Origin: Burkholderiales bacterium
Lineage (GTDB): Bacteria; Pseudomonadota; Gammaproteobacteria; Burkholderiales; Burkholderiaceae_C
Assembly: GCA_947381415.1 (NCBI GenBank)
Contig: CANCVB010000005.1
Coordinates: 1-64,000, forward strand
Direction of reading: 5' to 3'
DNA: 64,000 nucleotides
How positions within the stretch are numbered: the stretch's first letter is position 1; every line of letters starts with the position of its first letter. Under the pieces are notes generated by a model. That model was not told where the DNA came from and ran no database searches. It saw nothing but the letters and a program-made list of their open reading frames with translations. Position numbers and translations under genes: made by a program. Positions 54,247 through 64,000 of this stretch are shown in pieces.

Positions 54247-55198
54247 GCGCGTGCTCCTGAGAGGATTGGGCTATAGAAAAGGGAATGGCGTACGTCTGCG
54301 ACACCAGAATGTGTTGGGGGGCGTTGCGCCAAGCGAAAGCGCTCACCATCATGCCGGCGACCAGCAATGGCACGCCGAAGGCACTCAGATGCAAAGCGCG
54401 ACCCACGGGGTCCCGCATGAATCGCATCATCAAAGGCGTCTGCGCGTAAATCAACAACAACACCGCCACCGCGTAGGGCAACAAACCCCATGACAGCAAC
54501 AAAGCCACCACGACAAACTGCGGCAGCAACATGACCCAACAAGCCGTGCCTGCTGCGCCTTTGACGCCGAGCTGCACCGGCAGTGACCACACACCCATTT
54601 GCCGATCACCCTCGATGGCTTTGAAGTCATTCAAGGTCATGATGCCGTGTGCCGCCAAGCTATAGAGCAAGGCCAATGTCAGGATGTGGGCGTCTGGCAT
54701 GGCGCCGCCAAGCATGACTGCCGCGCCAGTGATCCACGCCAGGCCCTCATAGCTGAGGGCGCAAGCCGCGTTGCCAATCCAGCCGTCTTGTTTGAAGCGA
54801 AACGGGGGAGCGCTGTAGGCCCATGCCAAAGCCAGCGCCAGCAAAGTTGCGCGAAACGCCCATGTACCCAACTGCCACGCCCACAGCATGGACAACAAGG
54901 TCCAAACGATGGCGATGTACAAGCCCCAGCGCCCAGGTATTCGCCCCGAGGGAATGGGTCGTTGGGGTTCGTTGATGGCGTCGACATGGCGGTCAAACCA
55001 GTCGTTCACCGCTTGACTGCATGCGCAGACCATAGGGCCTGCCAACACCACGCCACTGAGGACCAAGGCCCAATGGTCGGCCAAGGACTGCCCCGAAGAC
55101 ACCGCGCCACAGGCAAACGCCCACATGGGCGGAAACCAGGTAACGGGCTTGAGAAGCTGTAAAACAGCAGAGGGTTGGGGAAGCGCCATACTTCCCAT
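54227..55198 (-). CDS. bchG: Bacteriochlorophyll a synthase (geranylgeranyl transferase)
   Basis: 323 residues of the UbiA prenyltransferase superfamily, with the two Asp-rich motifs NDWFDRHVDAINEPQRPIPSG (about 65-85) and LNDFKAIEGDRQMGVWSLPV (about 190-209). About eight membrane helices are present. It esterifies bacteriochlorophyllide a with geranylgeranyl diphosphate. It starts at the ATG at 55198, with a PpsR-like palindrome 22-39 bases upstream. It is the first gene of a bchG-bchP unit transcribed away from ppsR. Confidence 0.96.
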   Translation of the reverse strand: MGSMALPQPSAVLQLLKPVTWFPPMWAFACGAVSSGQSLADHWALVLSGVVLAGPMVCACSQAVNDWFDRHVDAINEPQRPIPSGRIPGRWGLYIAIVWTLLSMLWAWQLGTWAFRATLLALALAWAYSAPPFRFKQDGWIGNAACALSYEGLAWITGAAVMLGGAMPDAHILTLALLYSLAAHGIMTLNDFKAIEGDRQMGVWSLPVQLGVKGAAGTACWVMLLPQFVVVALLLSWGLLPYAVAVLLLIYAQTPLMMRFMRDPVGRALHLSAFGVPLLVAGMMVSAFAWRNAPQHILVSQTYAIPFSIAQSSQEHAHAKLDL

Positions 55199-55219
55199 TT
55201 TTCATTTGACAGAAATAAA

Positions 55220-55237
55220 TGTCAATCTAAGTTGACG
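55220..55237. promoter_or_regulatory. Putative PpsR box upstream of bchG
   Basis: TGTCAATCTAAGTTGACG has inner arms GTCAA/TTGAC and fits TGT-N12-ACA except for the last base. It lies 22 bases before the bchG ATG, likely overlapping its promoter. A second, tighter TGACA-N8-TGTCA repeat (55207-55224) overlaps it. Confidence 0.62.
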
Positions 55238-55259
55238 CTTTTTGAGGTCGACCTAGGGT

Positions 55260-56648
55260 TTACTCTGACTCATCTTCGGCAACCATGCCATAGCGGTGCA
55301 ACTTCACATACAAACTCTGGCGCGACAAGCCCAGCATTTCCGCCGCAGAGGCCCGGTTGTTTTGGGTCAACTCCAAAGCGGCCTGGATACACATGCGCTC
55401 GATCATGGTGCTGGTTTCACCCACGATTTCTTTCATGGGCATGCGACCCACCAATTGCGACAACTGCGCCACTGAATCCGCCATGCCGCCACTGGCAGGC
55501 AGGCTGTCTCGGCTGCGGTTGCCCGAGAGTTCATGAAAGAAAAACCCGTAGGTGGGATCGTCACCGTTCAAGGTCACAGCAGAAATATCGACAGGAATCA
55601 GCACCCCGACCGAGCTGCGCAAATCGGTGGCAAAGCTACGCAGTGTGCGCATTTGGCGCAGATTGGTCAGCAACACACCCAGATCGACGCCGCCTCTGGC
55701 CAACCAGTCTTCCAAGCTGCGGTTGACCAACATGGTGTGCGAAGCCACACCCACCATGCTGCAAAACTCGGGGTTGCTGGCCAACACCGTGCCCAACCGA
55801 TCGGCCACCACAAAACCCATGGGCGCCTGGTCCAGTGCATGGTGGAACCAGTGCATGACAGGTTGCTCGGTTTGGCTGGTTTGCTGCACGCTCAAAGCCT
55901 GTAAACGCAACAGGTATTGCGGCCCACCCTCTTGCACAAACACCGATGCATGCAAATTGCAATCTCGGTCTGCCTTGAGGTAACGCACCCGCGCGGACTC
56001 CATGCGTCCCGTGGTTTGCGCTTGTCGCAGCAATACATCTAATGCTTCGCGCTTGGCCGGATCGAACAATTGCGCCACATCTGTGCCAGGCAATTTGCGA
56101 TTGAGGTCTTTGAACAGCAACTGTGCTGCGTTATTGGCCTCCATGACACGGCGTTGCGCCACATCCACCACCATCATCGGGTCCGCCACCGATTCAAACA
56201 GCAAACGGTAACGCGCCTCCATGTGACGCAAGCGCAAAAAGTCGCGCTCCATGGATTGGTGCGCTTCGACCAAGCGGCTTTGCATTTGCGACACGTTGCT
56301 TAAATCACGGCCAAACAACCACACGGTGTTGTCTTTGGCTTGGGTCAACAAACTCACCTGCAAAGGCAGGTCTTGGCCTTGGGCCGAGAGGAAATTCAGG
56401 TGGCGCCACACGGGCGCATCCGACTTCCCGATCAAGTCCCAAATCGACTTGAATTTCTCTTGGCTGTCAAAACTGATGAATTCCTGCAGGGGTTTACCCG
56501 TCCACTCGCCAAGCTTGAGGGATTGCAAATCTTTGCCAAAAACAGAGACCTCTACAACCTGGGCTTGCGCATCCAAGACCATGAGGACGTCAACCATGGC
56601 TGGCAGTAGCTGCTGTAAATGCAAGGGGGTAAGTTCAGGTGTATTCAA
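55260..56648 (-). CDS. ppsR: Photosynthesis gene repressor PpsR/CrtJ
   Basis: 462 residues, the expected size. An N-terminal PAS region (about 18-115), a Q-linker/coiled helix, two further PAS domains (about 145-250, and 265-370 with FHHALDQAPMGFVVADRLG), and a C-terminal Fis-type helix-turn-helix (RASAAEMLGLSRQSLYVKLH, about 432-451). Three cysteines are present, one (in ERMCIQAALEL) within the DNA-binding region where the redox-active Cys of PpsR/CrtJ lies. It represses bch and other genes under oxygen. The frame begins with TTG at 56648; no better ATG gives the complete first PAS domain. It is downstream of ppaA on the same strand. Confidence 0.94.
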   Translation of the reverse strand: MNTPELTPLHLQQLLPAMVDVLMVLDAQAQVVEVSVFGKDLQSLKLGEWTGKPLQEFISFDSQEKFKSIWDLIGKSDAPVWRHLNFLSAQGQDLPLQVSLLTQAKDNTVWLFGRDLSNVSQMQSRLVEAHQSMERDFLRLRHMEARYRLLFESVADPMMVVDVAQRRVMEANNAAQLLFKDLNRKLPGTDVAQLFDPAKREALDVLLRQAQTTGRMESARVRYLKADRDCNLHASVFVQEGGPQYLLRLQALSVQQTSQTEQPVMHWFHHALDQAPMGFVVADRLGTVLASNPEFCSMVGVASHTMLVNRSLEDWLARGGVDLGVLLTNLRQMRTLRSFATDLRSSVGVLIPVDISAVTLNGDDPTYGFFFHELSGNRSRDSLPASGGMADSVAQLSQLVGRMPMKEIVGETSTMIERMCIQAALELTQNNRASAAEMLGLSRQSLYVKLHRYGMVAEDESE

Positions 56649-56775
56649 GATGATCAGAAGGCTTTAATGCTTTACATGTGGAATGGTGAACAGCGCCAAA
56701 CCTTCTGGCAAACACAGAGACACAGAGTGACAAGACGCGCGTATTCTATGCCGATGCTTACGCGAGACTGAAACA

Positions 56776-57585
56776 TCACCCAACCGCCAACTCTGAAGTT
56801 TTTCCCTGCTTCTTACGTGTTTGTTCAACCTGTTGCATGGCCATCAACTGCGCTTGGTCCGCATGCATGCTCGAGAAATCAGCGCCCAACCATTGGGCCA
56901 AATGGGGGTGTTTGAGCAGCAAGGGGCCGCCCACCATCACCAACAATGCGGCGTTACTGGACGCTTGCCGCAGTGTGGCAATCAGTTGCTTTACATAGCC
57001 CATCCGCCGCTCATCGGACACAGAAATGCCCACCACATCGACAGCGCTGGATTGCACGGCGGTGAGCATATCGGCCTCGCGCCAAGTCGAACTGCCCAAT
57101 ACCTGCCAACCATAGCGCTTGAAATACTGCGACAAAATCAGCAAACCCAGCGAGTGTTGCGATTGGGGCGTATTCACCAACAAGGCCACATGGTTGGCTG
57201 GCACCGCCGATTTGGGGCCCGACAAAACGAACTCGGGACTCAGGTAATAGACCAATTCTTGCAAGCGGTAACTGGCTTGGGTGACCGCGACAAAGTCGAT
57301 CTCATCTTGGGCCCACCAATCATGAAACAGCCGCGCAGCATTGGGAATGGTTTGCAAAAACAAGGTCTCTAAACCAATGCCTTGTTCAAACATGTTCAAG
57401 ACACAGTTTTCAACCACGCGCGGCTCGCGCGACAAACAAGCCTTGGCCAAGCGCTGACTTTGCAGCAAAACCATATCGCGATCCAAGGGCTCAAGCGCCG
57501 AATGGTGCAGCAATTGCGGGATCACAAGCTGTCTCAGCGCCATGTGTATGGGCGCAAACATCGCTTGCCTTTGTTGGGAATTCAT
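56776..57585 (-). CDS. ppaA: PpaA/AerR-type cobalamin-binding antirepressor
   Basis: 269 residues. The N-terminal helical part (about 1-130) has conserved FHDWWAQDEIDFVAVTQASY. The C-terminal half is a B12-binding Rossmann fold, with VNTPQSQHSLGLLILSQYFK (His-144 and Gly-147 of the H-x-x-G motif) and VDVVGISVSDE, then LLVMVGGPLLLKHPHL. The classical Asp before His is not present, as in other AerR proteins. AerR/PpaA binds cobalamin in the light and modulates PpsR/CrtJ. The gene lies 127 bases upstream of ppsR and divergent from bchF, with two PpsR boxes between. Confidence 0.9.
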   Translation of the reverse strand: MNSQQRQAMFAPIHMALRQLVIPQLLHHSALEPLDRDMVLLQSQRLAKACLSREPRVVENCVLNMFEQGIGLETLFLQTIPNAARLFHDWWAQDEIDFVAVTQASYRLQELVYYLSPEFVLSGPKSAVPANHVALLVNTPQSQHSLGLLILSQYFKRYGWQVLGSSTWREADMLTAVQSSAVDVVGISVSDERRMGYVKQLIATLRQASSNAALLVMVGGPLLLKHPHLAQWLGADFSSMHADQAQLMAMQQVEQTRKKQGKTSELAVG

Positions 57586-57634
57586 GTCGTTTATCTCGCC
57601 CTGGAATGGTCACAGCATGCAAAAGTTGTCCAAG

Positions 57635-57652
57635 TGTCATATTTTTTGGACA
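57635..57652. promoter_or_regulatory. Putative PpsR box 1 upstream of bchF/ppaA
   Basis: TGTCATATTTTTTGGACA is a perfect TGT-N12-ACA match, 50 bases from the ppaA start and 114 bases before the bchF ATG. Pairs of such boxes are usual for cooperative PpsR/CrtJ binding. Confidence 0.7.
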
Positions 57653-57695
57653 CATTTACCCTAGGGAAAACCCCATGACTGTCACTATTAAATAA

Positions 57696-57713
57696 CGTCA
57701 ATTTAAGTTGACA
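57696..57713. promoter_or_regulatory. Putative PpsR box 2 upstream of bchF
   Basis: CGTCAATTTAAGTTGACA, with GTCAA/TTGAC arms, fits the consensus except for the first base. It lies 53 bases before the bchF ATG and 61 bases (about six helical turns) from box 1. Its core is identical to the dxs box. Confidence 0.68.
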
Positions 57714-57765
57714 CTATGCGCTTAGGCCTCTAAAGTTAATCGACTTTGAAAAGAACCCTGCAACC

Positions 57766-59555
<1,790 letters not shown>

Positions 59556-59565
59556 GGCACACACC

Positions 59566-61179
59566 ATGCAACTCACCCTCTGGACATACGAAGGACCGCC
59601 ACACATAGGCGCAATGCGTGTGGCCACGGCCATGACCGATGTGCACTATGTGTTGCACGCCCCGCAGGGCGACACCTACGCCGATTTGTTGTTCACCATG
59701 ATCGAGCGTTTGCCCCGCCGTCCACCCGTCACCTACACCACCTTCCAAGCGCGCGATTTGGGCGGCGACACCGCCGAGTTGTTCAAAACCGCCGCACGTG
59801 AAGCCAACGAACGCTTCAAACCCAAGGCCATGCTGGTAGGGGCTTCTTGCACCGCCGAGCTGATCCAAGACGACCCAGGCGGTTTGGCGCTGGCCTTGAA
59901 CCTGCCTATACCTGTTGTGCCGCTGGAGTTGCCCGCTTATCAGCGCAAAGAAAACTGGGGTGCCTCGGAAACTTTTTACCACTTGGTGCGCGCCTTGGTG
60001 CCCCCAGGCAACACACGCACACCGCTGGCCGGTCGCACGCCAAGCTGCAATATTTTGGGTCCCACCGCTTTGGGCTTTCGCCACCGCGACGATGTCAAAG
60101 AAATTCAGTCACTCCTGCAAGAGCTGGGTATCCAAGTCAATGTGGTTGCGCCTTTGAACGCCAGCGTTGCCGATGTCAGACGTTTGGGGGAGGCGGATTT
60201 CAACGTGGTGCTCTATCCCGAACTGGCGCGCACAACCGCCCAATGGTTGCAACGCCAATGCGCGCAACCCTTTACCCAAACCATTCCCTACGGCGTCAAC
60301 GGCACCCTGGATTTCATTGAAGAAGTGCGCACACTCGCAGGCTTGAACGGCAGCGGCAAAACCCTGGCGGACTACCGTCAAGACTCGCGCGCCAAGTGGT
60401 ATGCCAAATCGGTGGACTCGACCTACCTGACAGGCAAACGGGTGTTTGTGTTTGGTGACGCCACCCATGCCATCGCCGCCGCGCGCGTGGCGCACCAAGA
60501 AATGGGCTTTGAAGTGGTGGGCTTGGGCACTTACAGCCGTGAGTTCGCGCGCGAGGTACGTGACGCAGCCAAGCTGTATGGCATCGAAGCCTTGATCACC
60601 GACGACTATTTGGAAGTGGAAGACGCCGTCAAAGCCATGCACCCCGAGTTGCTCTTGGGTACCCAAATGGAGCGCCACATTGCCAAGCGCTTGGGCGTGC
60701 CCTGTGCGGTCATTTCTGCGCCCATGCATGTACAAGATTTTCCTGCGCGTTACGCGCCGCAAATGGGTTTTGAGGGTGCGAATGTTTTGTTCGACACCTG
60801 GGTACACCCATTGATGATGGGGCTGGAAGAACACCTCTTGGGCATGTTCCGTGAAGACTTTGAATTCCATGACGGCGCAGCGCCTTCGCATCTTGGTTCA
60901 GGCCATGGCGCGCCAGCCAAAGCAGCGGTGCCCGTCGTTGAACCGCTCGCGCACAACACGGGCCACATTGAGTTGCCATCCCCGACCACTGTCGGCGCTG
61001 AAACCGTTGCCAGCAACGAAAGCAGTTGGGCGCCGGAAGCTGAGAAAGAACTCAAAAAAATCCCATTTTTTGTACGTGGCAAAGCGCGTCGCAACACCGA
61101 AATTTTCGCCCGTGAGCGCGGTGTTGCGCGCATCACGGTGGAAACCATGTACGAAGCCAAGGCTCATTTCAGCCGCTGA
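59566..61179 (+). CDS. bchB: Dark-operative protochlorophyllide reductase subunit B
   Basis: The start is placed at the ATG at 59566 ([18 protein letters not shown]), giving 537 residues; upstream in-frame codons lie inside bchN. The fourth NB-cluster ligand is the Asp of [11 protein letters not shown] (D36). Other family elements are [18 protein letters not shown] and [20 protein letters not shown], and a C-terminal domain ([20 protein letters not shown]) that contacts substrate. It forms the N2B2 heterotetramer with BchN. Confidence 0.96.
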   Translation: MQLTLWTYEGPPHIGAMRVATAMTDVHYVLHAPQGDTYADLLFTMIERLPRRPPVTYTTFQARDLGGDTAELFKTAAREANERFKPKAMLVGASCTAELIQDDPGGLALALNLPIPVVPLELPAYQRKENWGASETFYHLVRALVPPGNTRTPLAGRTPSCNILGPTALGFRHRDDVKEIQSLLQELGIQVNVVAPLNASVADVRRLGEADFNVVLYPELARTTAQWLQRQCAQPFTQTIPYGVNGTLDFIEEVRTLAGLNGSGKTLADYRQDSRAKWYAKSVDSTYLTGKRVFVFGDATHAIAAARVAHQEMGFEVVGLGTYSREFAREVRDAAKLYGIEALITDDYLEVEDAVKAMHPELLLGTQMERHIAKRLGVPCAVISAPMHVQDFPARYAPQMGFEGANVLFDTWVHPLMMGLEEHLLGMFREDFEFHDGAAPSHLGSGHGAPAKAAVPVVEPLAHNTGHIELPSPTTVGAETVASNESSWAPEAEKELKKIPFFVRGKARRNTEIFARERGVARITVETMYEAKAHFSR

Positions 61180-62112
<933 letters not shown>

Positions 62113-62113
62113 G

Positions 62114-62839
62114 ATGAACCAAGCCAGTTATGTCGCACGGCGCGGCGAGATCGAGCATTACTTTGATCGCACCGCCGCCAAAGCTTGGGAGGTGCTGACC
62201 TCCAACGCACCCGTGGGCCGCATCCGCGCCACCGTGCGCCGTGGCCGCGATGCAATGCGCCACACCTTGTTGTCGTGGCTGCCCGAGGACATGCGCGGCC
62301 TGCGCTTGCTCGACGCCGGTTGCGGCACTGGTGCTTTGGCCCAAGAGGCCATGCGGCGTGGCGCACAGGTGCTGGCCATCGACCTCTCGCCCACCTTGGT
62401 CAACTTGGCCCGCGAGCGCCATGCGCAAGACCTGCTCACCGACCCCACGCTCAGCGCCAAAGGCGGCAGCATCACGTTTTTGGCGGGTGATATGTTGTCT
62501 GCCGAGCATGGCGAGTTCGACCATGTGGTGTGCATGGACTCGCTCATTCACTACGACACCCCAACCATTGCCAATGCGGTAGAGGCCTTGACACAACGCA
62601 CTCGCGGCTCAGTGCTGTTCACCTTTGCGCCGCACTCACCGTTGCTGGCGGTGGCCCATGCCATGGGCCGCTTGTTCCCGCGCAGCGACCGCTCACCGCA
62701 GTTGGCACCGACCCGCAAAACCACTTTGCATGTGTACATCGAACGCGCGGTGCGCGAACACGGCTGGCGTCCTGGCCGCATGCAGCGCGTCTCCAGTGGT
62801 TTTTACACTTCACAAGCCTGGGAGTGGAAGCGCACATGA
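62114..62839 (+). CDS. bchM: Magnesium protoporphyrin IX methyltransferase
   Basis: The start is placed at the ATG at 62114, one base after the bchL stop, giving 241 residues. SAM motif I is LRLLDAGCGTGALAQEAMRR (about 62-81), followed by VLAIDLSPTLVNLARER and DHVVCMDSLIHYDTP. It methylates the ring C propionate of Mg-protoporphyrin IX. The stop overlaps the lhaA start (ATGA). Confidence 0.95.
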   Translation: MNQASYVARRGEIEHYFDRTAAKAWEVLTSNAPVGRIRATVRRGRDAMRHTLLSWLPEDMRGLRLLDAGCGTGALAQEAMRRGAQVLAIDLSPTLVNLARERHAQDLLTDPTLSAKGGSITFLAGDMLSAEHGEFDHVVCMDSLIHYDTPTIANAVEALTQRTRGSVLFTFAPHSPLLAVAHAMGRLFPRSDRSPQLAPTRKTTLHVYIERAVREHGWRPGRMQRVSSGFYTSQAWEWKRT

Positions 62840-64000
62840 AGCTGTCTTTTCGTCCTCCCGCATGGGTCAAATCCATCATGCTGCAGTACGTGCCGTTTGC
62901 CGATGCGGCATCGAGCGAACTGCCATTGGGGAGGATGTTTCGACTGGCCATGTTTCAGCTTTCTATCGGTTTAACCATGGCCCTGTTGGTCGGCACCTTG
63001 AACCGGGTCATGATTGTGGAGTTGGAGATTCCCGCCGCATGGGTGGCAATTTCAGTGGCCTTGCCCTTGGTGTTTGCGCCCCTGCGTGCCTTGATTGGCT
63101 ACCGCAGCGACACCCACCCTTCAGCCTTGGGGTTGCGTCGCATTCCATACATGTGGATGGGCAGTTTGCTGATGTTTGGTGGTTTGGCCATCATGCCGTT
63201 TGCCTTGATGAACCTGAGCGAACCGCGCGAAGGCTATGTATGGGTGGGTCGCATAGGCGCGATCTTGGCATTCTTGGTGGTCGGTGCAGGCATGCAAATC
63301 ACCCAAACCGCGGGCTTGGCCTTGGCTACCGATGTCGCGCCCGAAGACAAACGGCCCCGCGTGGTGGCTTTGCTCTACGCCATGCTGTTGGTCGGCCTGA
63401 TCTTGGGCAGCACCCTGCTGAGCGTGAGCTTGGTGAATTTCTCTCCGCTACGTTTGATCCAAGTGGTACAGGGCTGTGCCAGTCTGGTTATCTTCATCAA
63501 CCTGATTTCATTGTGGAAACAAGAGGCACGCGGTGCCAGACGGGGTGCGCGTGAACCCGATGGGTTTTCCAACAATTGGCAAACACTGATGGCTGTGCCG
63601 CACATGAAGCGTTTTTTATGGACTGTGGGTTTGGGCTCGGCGGCTTTCAGCATGCAAGACATCGTGCTTGAACCTTATGGCGGTCACGTTTTGGGATTGG
63701 GCGTAGGACTGACCAGCGGCCTGACGGCCTTGAGTGCAGGGGGCGCGCTCTTGGCCTTTGCGCTCTCGGCCCGCTTGCTGCGTTCGATCGATGCAGTGCG
63801 TTTGTCAGCCATCGGTGCACTCTTGGGTTTGCCCGCTTTTGCCTGTGTGATCTTTTCCGCCCCACTGGGTTCGGCAGTGATGTTTCAAGCAGGTGCCGCA
63901 CTGATTGGTTTTGGTGGTGGTTTGTTTTCGGTGGGCATGTTGTTGACCGCCATGGAGATGACACACGCAGAGCAATCCGGCATGGTCTTGGGTGCCTGGG
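62836..64000 (+). CDS. lhaA: PucC/LhaA family light-harvesting assembly protein (partial, 3' end off window)
   Basis: From the ATG at 62836, overlapping bchM, an open frame of 388 codons runs off the right edge. The protein is a 12-helix major-facilitator-like transporter of the BCD/PucC group. Features are the N-terminal SSELPLGRMFRLAMFQLSIG (about 26-45), APLRALIGYRSDTHPSALGLRRIPY (region about 83-107, including RALIGYRSD), and AFSMQDIVLEPYGGHVLGLG (about 271-290). LhaA helps to assemble the LH1 antenna or insert bacteriochlorophyll. Its place after bchM is the standard purple-bacterial order, where puhA normally follows. Confidence 0.93.
   Translation, partial: MKLSFRPPAWVKSIMLQYVPFADAASSELPLGRMFRLAMFQLSIGLTMALLVGTLNRVMIVELEIPAAWVAISVALPLVFAPLRALIGYRSDTHPSALGLRRIPYMWMGSLLMFGGLAIMPFALMNLSEPREGYVWVGRIGAILAFLVVGAGMQITQTAGLALATDVAPEDKRPRVVALLYAMLLVGLILGSTLLSVSLVNFSPLRLIQVVQGCASLVIFINLISLWKQEARGARRGAREPDGFSNNWQTLMAVPHMKRFLWTVGLGSAAFSMQDIVLEPYGGHVLGLGVGLTSGLTALSAGGALLAFALSARLLRSIDAVRLSAIGALLGLPAFACVIFSAPLGSAVMFQAGAALIGFGGGLFSVGMLLTAMEMTHAEQSGMVLGAW

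Overview
The window looks like a chromosome segment of a betaproteobacterium of the Comamonadaceae type (Limnohabitans/Rhodoferax-like). It has moderately high GC, tight ATGA-overlapping operons, a bacteriochlorophyll gene cluster with BchP, PpsR and PpaA/AerR, and a urea ABC transporter/urease locus of Burkholderiales style. No rRNA, tRNA, insertion sequence, prophage or CRISPR array was seen. The left edge cuts a glycerate 2-kinase and the right edge cuts a PucC/LhaA-type assembly factor.

Layout. (a) 1-6.6 kb: glyoxylate/purine catabolism: MOFRL-type glycerate kinase, XdhC, membrane urate hydroxylase PuuD with a cytochrome c tail, UraH, and a one-polypeptide fusion of OHCU decarboxylase (UraD) with an allantoate amidohydrolase. 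(b) 6.7-13.2 kb: an unusual co-directional string of a prepilin-like single-pass protein, a channel with two voltage sensors and one pore, two paralogous voltage-sensor channels with altered filters, a ZIP-like permease carrying a cyclic-nucleotide-binding-type domain, and ureD. This is the best candidate for an undescribed system. (c) 13.2-17.3 kb: aquaporin/arsenate reductase/cupin genes, CDP-diacylglycerol diphosphatase, a glycerophosphodiester phosphodiesterase and a Cys-cluster protein. (d) 17.2-30 kb: urea transporter urtABCDE (minus) divergent from ureA-small His-rich protein-ureBCEFG (plus), with sigma-54 type promoters and NtrC-like boxes between them; ureG is coupled to a PQQ-type sugar dehydrogenase and an alpha/beta hydrolase. 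(e) 30-41 kb: DUF6172 protein, methyltransferase, 5-oxoprolinase/hydantoinase, fluoride channel CrcB, an AcoR-like regulator without an AAA+ domain, and a TRAP transporter. (f) 41-64 kb: photosynthesis region: dxs, an SMP-30 protein, HiPIP, TspO, bchH-I-D-O, bchP-G, ppsR, ppaA, bchF-N-B-L-M and lhaA.

How the parts fit. PuuD, UraH and UraD-AllC convert urate towards ureidoglycolate, although no allantoinase is visible. The glycerate kinase would drain glyoxylate carbon, and imported or internally produced urea would be hydrolysed by urease under nitrogen control. In the photosynthesis region, TGT-N12-ACA-like palindromes sit before bchH/tspO, bchF, bchG and also dxs. This suggests that PpsR controls isoprenoid precursor supply together with bacteriochlorophyll synthesis. 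HiPIP would return electrons to the reaction centre. Genes for the reaction centre, carotenoids and bchCXYZ are not in the window.
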